This document shows, piece by piece, positions 30,795 to 33,191 of a DNA stretch of 33,191 nucleotides; the stretch's first letter is position 1; every line of letters begins with the position of its first letter. A program made the position numbers and the translations under genes. The stretch comes from DASUSH01 sp036375215. Lineage in GTDB: Bacteria; Actinomycetota; Thermoleophilia; Solirubrobacterales; 70-9. The stretch covers positions 1-33,191 of the forward strand of contig DASUSH010000058.1 in assembly GCA_036375215.1 (NCBI GenBank). The letters are read 5' to 3'. The notes beneath the pieces are model-generated. The model was given only the letters and a program-made list of their open reading frames with translations, did not search any database and had not been told where the DNA came from.

Positions 30795-32884
30795 GTTCCG
30801 CCTCCTTCGCCCGCGAGCACCTCGCGGGCAGTCTCGACGACCTTCTCCGGGGTGAATCCGAACTCGCTCTGCACGTCCTTGAGCGGCGCCGAGGAGCCGA
30901 AGGTGTGCATGCCGATCCGCCTTCCCTGTGCGCCGACGTAGCGATCCCAGCCGAGCGTCGAGGCTTCCTCGATCGAGACCCTTGCCGTGACCGCTGCGGG
31001 GAGCACGGACTCACGGTACTCCTCTTCCTGGCGGTCGAAGATGCTCCACGAGGGCAGGCTGACGACGCGGGCGCGGACCCCGTCGGCGACGAGGTCCTCG
31101 TAGGCGTCGATCGCGAGCGCGACCTCGCTGCCGGTGGCGATCAGGATCAGCTCGGGGTCGCCGGAGTCGGCCAGGACGTAACCGCCGCGGCGGAGGCCCT
31201 CGGCCGGGGCGTACTTGGAGCGGTCGAGGATCGGCACGTTCTGGCGGGTGAGGACGAGCGCTACCGGCTGGTGGCTGCGGTCGATCGCGACCCGCCAGGC
31301 CTGCGCGACCTCGTTCGCGTCGCAGGGCCGGATCACGTCGAGGCCGGGGATCGCGCGCAGCGAGGCCAGGTGCTCGACCGGCTGGTGGGTCGGGCCGTCC
31401 TCGCCGAGGCCGATCGAGTCGTGCGTGAAGACGTGCAGGACCGGCAGCTCCATCAGCGCCGAGAGCCGGATCGCCGGGCGGGCGTAGTCGGAGAACACCA
31501 GGTAGGTCGACCACAGCGGCCGCAGCTTCGAGAGCGAGAGCCCGTTCGAGATCGCGGCGGCCTCGTGCTCGCGGACCCCGAAGTGGAGCTGGCGGCCGGT
31601 GCGCGAGTCGGGCTGGAAGTCCGTCGCGCCATCGAAGGTGAGCCGCACCGAGGTCGAGTCGGTGATGTCGGCGGAGCCCGCCACCAGCCAGGGAATGCGC
31701 TCGGCGACCGCGTTCTCGACCTTGTTCGAGGCCTTGCGCGTCGCCATCGGGCCGTCGTCGACGCCGAAGCTCGGGATCCCGTCGTCCCATCCCTCCGGAA
31801 GCTCGCGGCGCTGCATCTGGCCGACCTCGGCGGCGAGGCCGGGCTCTGCGCTCGAGTAGGTCTCGAGCATCTGCTCCCACTCCGACCGCGCCTTCGCGCC
31901 GCGCGCGCCGACCCCCTCCGCGAAGCGCTCCTTGACGCCGTCGGGGACGAGGAACTGCGCGTCCTCGGGCCATCCGTAGGCGCGCTTGGTCTCCCGCACC
32001 TCCTCCTCGCCGAGCGGCTCGCCGTGGGCGGCCGCGGTGTCCTGCTTGTGCGGCGAGCCGTAGCCGATGTGGCTGTCGACGATGATCAGCGTCGGCCGGA
32101 CGCGCTCGGCGCGGAAACGCTCGAACGCCAGCGTGAGCAGGCCGAGGTCGTTGGCGTCGCCGACCCGCTCGACGTGCCAGCCGTAGCCCATGAACCGGGC
32201 CGCGACGTCGTCGCCGTAGGTGATCTGGGTGTGGCCGTCGATCGTGATGTGGTTGTTGTCGTAGATCCAGCAGAGGTTGTCGAGCCGCTGGTGCCCGGCG
32301 AACGAGGCGGCCTCGTTCGAGACCCCCTCCATCAGGCAGCCGTCGCCGGCGACCGCGTAGACGTCGAAGTCGAAGAGCTCGGCGTCGGGCCGGTTGAAGC
32401 GTGCGCCCATCCACTTCGAGGCGACCGCCATGCCGACCGAGGTCGCGATCCCCTGTCCGAGCGGCCCGGTGGTGGTCTCGACACCCGAAGTCCAGCGGTA
32501 CTCCGGATGGCCGGGCGCGCGCGAGTCGAGCTGGCGGAAGCTCTCGATGTCGTCGAGGCTCACCGAGGGCTTGCCCACGACCTCGTAGTCGGGGTCGACC
32601 GCCTGCACCTCCGCGAGGAAGAGGAGCGAGTAGAGGAGCATCGACGCGTGGCCCGCCGAGAGCACGAAGCGGTCGCGGTTCGGCCAGATCGGGTCGGCGG
32701 GGTCGAAGCGCAGGAAGCGCTGCCAGAGCGTGTACGCGACCGGGGCGAGCGCCATCGGAGTCCCGGGATGCCCCGAGTTCGCCTTCTGGATCGCATCGAT
32801 CGAGAGCGTCCGGATCGTGTTGACGCAGAGCGCATCGACGTCGTCCCACTCCCGCCCGACGTCGGTGACCTCGCCCGTGCCCAT
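30791..32884 (-). CDS. tkt: Transketolase
   Basis: A thiamine-diphosphate enzyme moving two-carbon units between sugar phosphates. The protein is 697 aa, full length. The N-terminal domain has the KANSGHPGTPM motif and the ThDP/metal-binding GDGCLMEG...YDNNHITIDG. The pyrimidine domain holds the catalytic Glu in GVREHEAAAISNG and the signature HDSIGLGEDGPTHQPVEH. The C-terminal domain includes IATGSEVALAIDAY. It is first in the operon with tal and pgi and divergent from rpiA, with only 44 bases between start codons. The promoters of both must sit there or overlap coding sequence. Confidence 0.97.
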   Translation of the reverse strand: MGTGEVTDVGREWDDVDALCVNTIRTLSIDAIQKANSGHPGTPMALAPVAYTLWQRFLRFDPADPIWPNRDRFVLSAGHASMLLYSLLFLAEVQAVDPDYEVVGKPSVSLDDIESFRQLDSRAPGHPEYRWTSGVETTTGPLGQGIATSVGMAVASKWMGARFNRPDAELFDFDVYAVAGDGCLMEGVSNEAASFAGHQRLDNLCWIYDNNHITIDGHTQITYGDDVAARFMGYGWHVERVGDANDLGLLTLAFERFRAERVRPTLIIVDSHIGYGSPHKQDTAAAHGEPLGEEEVRETKRAYGWPEDAQFLVPDGVKERFAEGVGARGAKARSEWEQMLETYSSAEPGLAAEVGQMQRRELPEGWDDGIPSFGVDDGPMATRKASNKVENAVAERIPWLVAGSADITDSTSVRLTFDGATDFQPDSRTGRQLHFGVREHEAAAISNGLSLSKLRPLWSTYLVFSDYARPAIRLSALMELPVLHVFTHDSIGLGEDGPTHQPVEHLASLRAIPGLDVIRPCDANEVAQAWRVAIDRSHQPVALVLTRQNVPILDRSKYAPAEGLRRGGYVLADSGDPELILIATGSEVALAIDAYEDLVADGVRARVVSLPSWSIFDRQEEEYRESVLPAAVTARVSIEEASTLGWDRYVGAQGRRIGMHTFGSSAPLKDVQSEFGFTPEKVVETAREVLAGEGGGT

Positions 32885-32928
32885 CGTGTCGATCCTAACC
32901 CGCCAGGCGCGCGGGTAGGTTTCGAGGC

Positions 32929-33191
32929 GTGAACGACGCCGACGCCGAGAAGCGGGCCGCTGCCCGCGCCGCCGCCGAGCTGGTGGAGGACGGGATGATG
33001 GTCGGGCTCGGCACCGGCTCTACCGTCGCGCACCTGCTGCCCGCGATCGCCGAGCGCGAGCTGCGGATCCGCACGGTCGCGACCTCGGTGGCGACCGAGG
33101 TCGAGGCGCGCGAGCTCGGCATCCCGGTCGAGCCCTTCGAGGGGGTCGACAGGCTCGACCTCGCGATCGACGGCGCCGACCAGATCGCGCC
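32929..33191 (+). CDS. rpiA: Ribose-5-phosphate isomerase A (partial, C-terminus missing)
   Basis: Interconverts ribose 5-phosphate and ribulose 5-phosphate. The visible 87 codons start at GTG 32929 and run off the right edge. They include KRAAARAAAELVEDGMMVGLGTGSTVAHLL, read in parts, where GLGTGST is the phosphate-binding loop. VATSVATEVEARELGIPV and AIDGADQI follow, the latter with the catalytic Asp residues of RpiA. Its position next to tkt-tal-pgi groups the pentose phosphate enzymes together. Confidence 0.95.
   Translation, partial: MNDADAEKRAAARAAAELVEDGMMVGLGTGSTVAHLLPAIAERELRIRTVATSVATEVEARELGIPVEPFEGVDRLDLAIDGADQIA

Overview
The window is about 33 kb of very GC-rich DNA with dense, mostly short-spaced genes, frequent GTG starts and ATGA/GTGA stop-start overlaps. 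Protein families (Rpf-like transglycosylase, DUF559/AbiEi-type protein, mycobacterial-type transaldolase, SpoIIM-like protein, secreted proteins with RTX-like tails) point to a high-GC Gram-positive actinobacterium, most likely class Thermoleophilia (Solirubrobacterales). That placement is inference from gene content, not from a marker gene.

Left end (1-5200, all minus strand): a phosphate module. A full OmpR/PhoB-type response regulator is followed by a small CxxC protein, a stand-alone winged-helix protein without a receiver domain, and then pstS-pstC-pstA-pstB (pstB runs off the left edge). 11-bp direct repeats of the PHO-box type (GTTCACC-like) lie before the stand-alone winged-helix gene, before pstS and upstream of the response regulator. 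Together they suggest a layered phosphate-starvation circuit.

5200-16400: mixed cell-envelope and lipid genes: uppP (undecaprenyl-diphosphatase), a tiny membrane protein, a large secreted S15/CocE-like hydrolase with an RTX-like tail, a secreted M23 endopeptidase behind a c-di-AMP (ydaO/yuaA) riboswitch, a crotonase, an AbiEi/DUF559-type protein, an HD-domain hydrolase, a small Cys-rich ORF, a second crotonase, a SpoIIM-like membrane protein, an Rpf-like transglycosylase with a structured leader, a CDP-alcohol phosphatidyltransferase and a metallophosphoesterase. Perfect CRP-type palindromes (TGTGA-N6-TCACA) occur just twice that I found, each beside one of the two peptidoglycan-cleaving enzymes.

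16360-27800: acyl-CoA dehydrogenase, a DUF445 membrane protein, a LolD/MacB-type ABC ATPase with its FtsX-type permease, an RDD-domain membrane protein, a secreted seven-blade propeller protein with an RTX-like tail, a PAS-GAF-SpoIIE phosphatase and a histidine phosphatase.

Right end (27800-33191): a sugar-phosphate operon on the minus strand, tkt-tal-[remnant of an MFS sugar porter]-pgi, with rpiA divergent and running off the right edge. The sugar-porter fragment between tal and pgi is the clearest sign of past gene loss here. A tandem pair of GGGGTCTGACCCC palindromic repeats separates the operon from the histidine phosphatase.

No tRNA, rRNA, CRISPR array, insertion sequence or prophage gene was seen.
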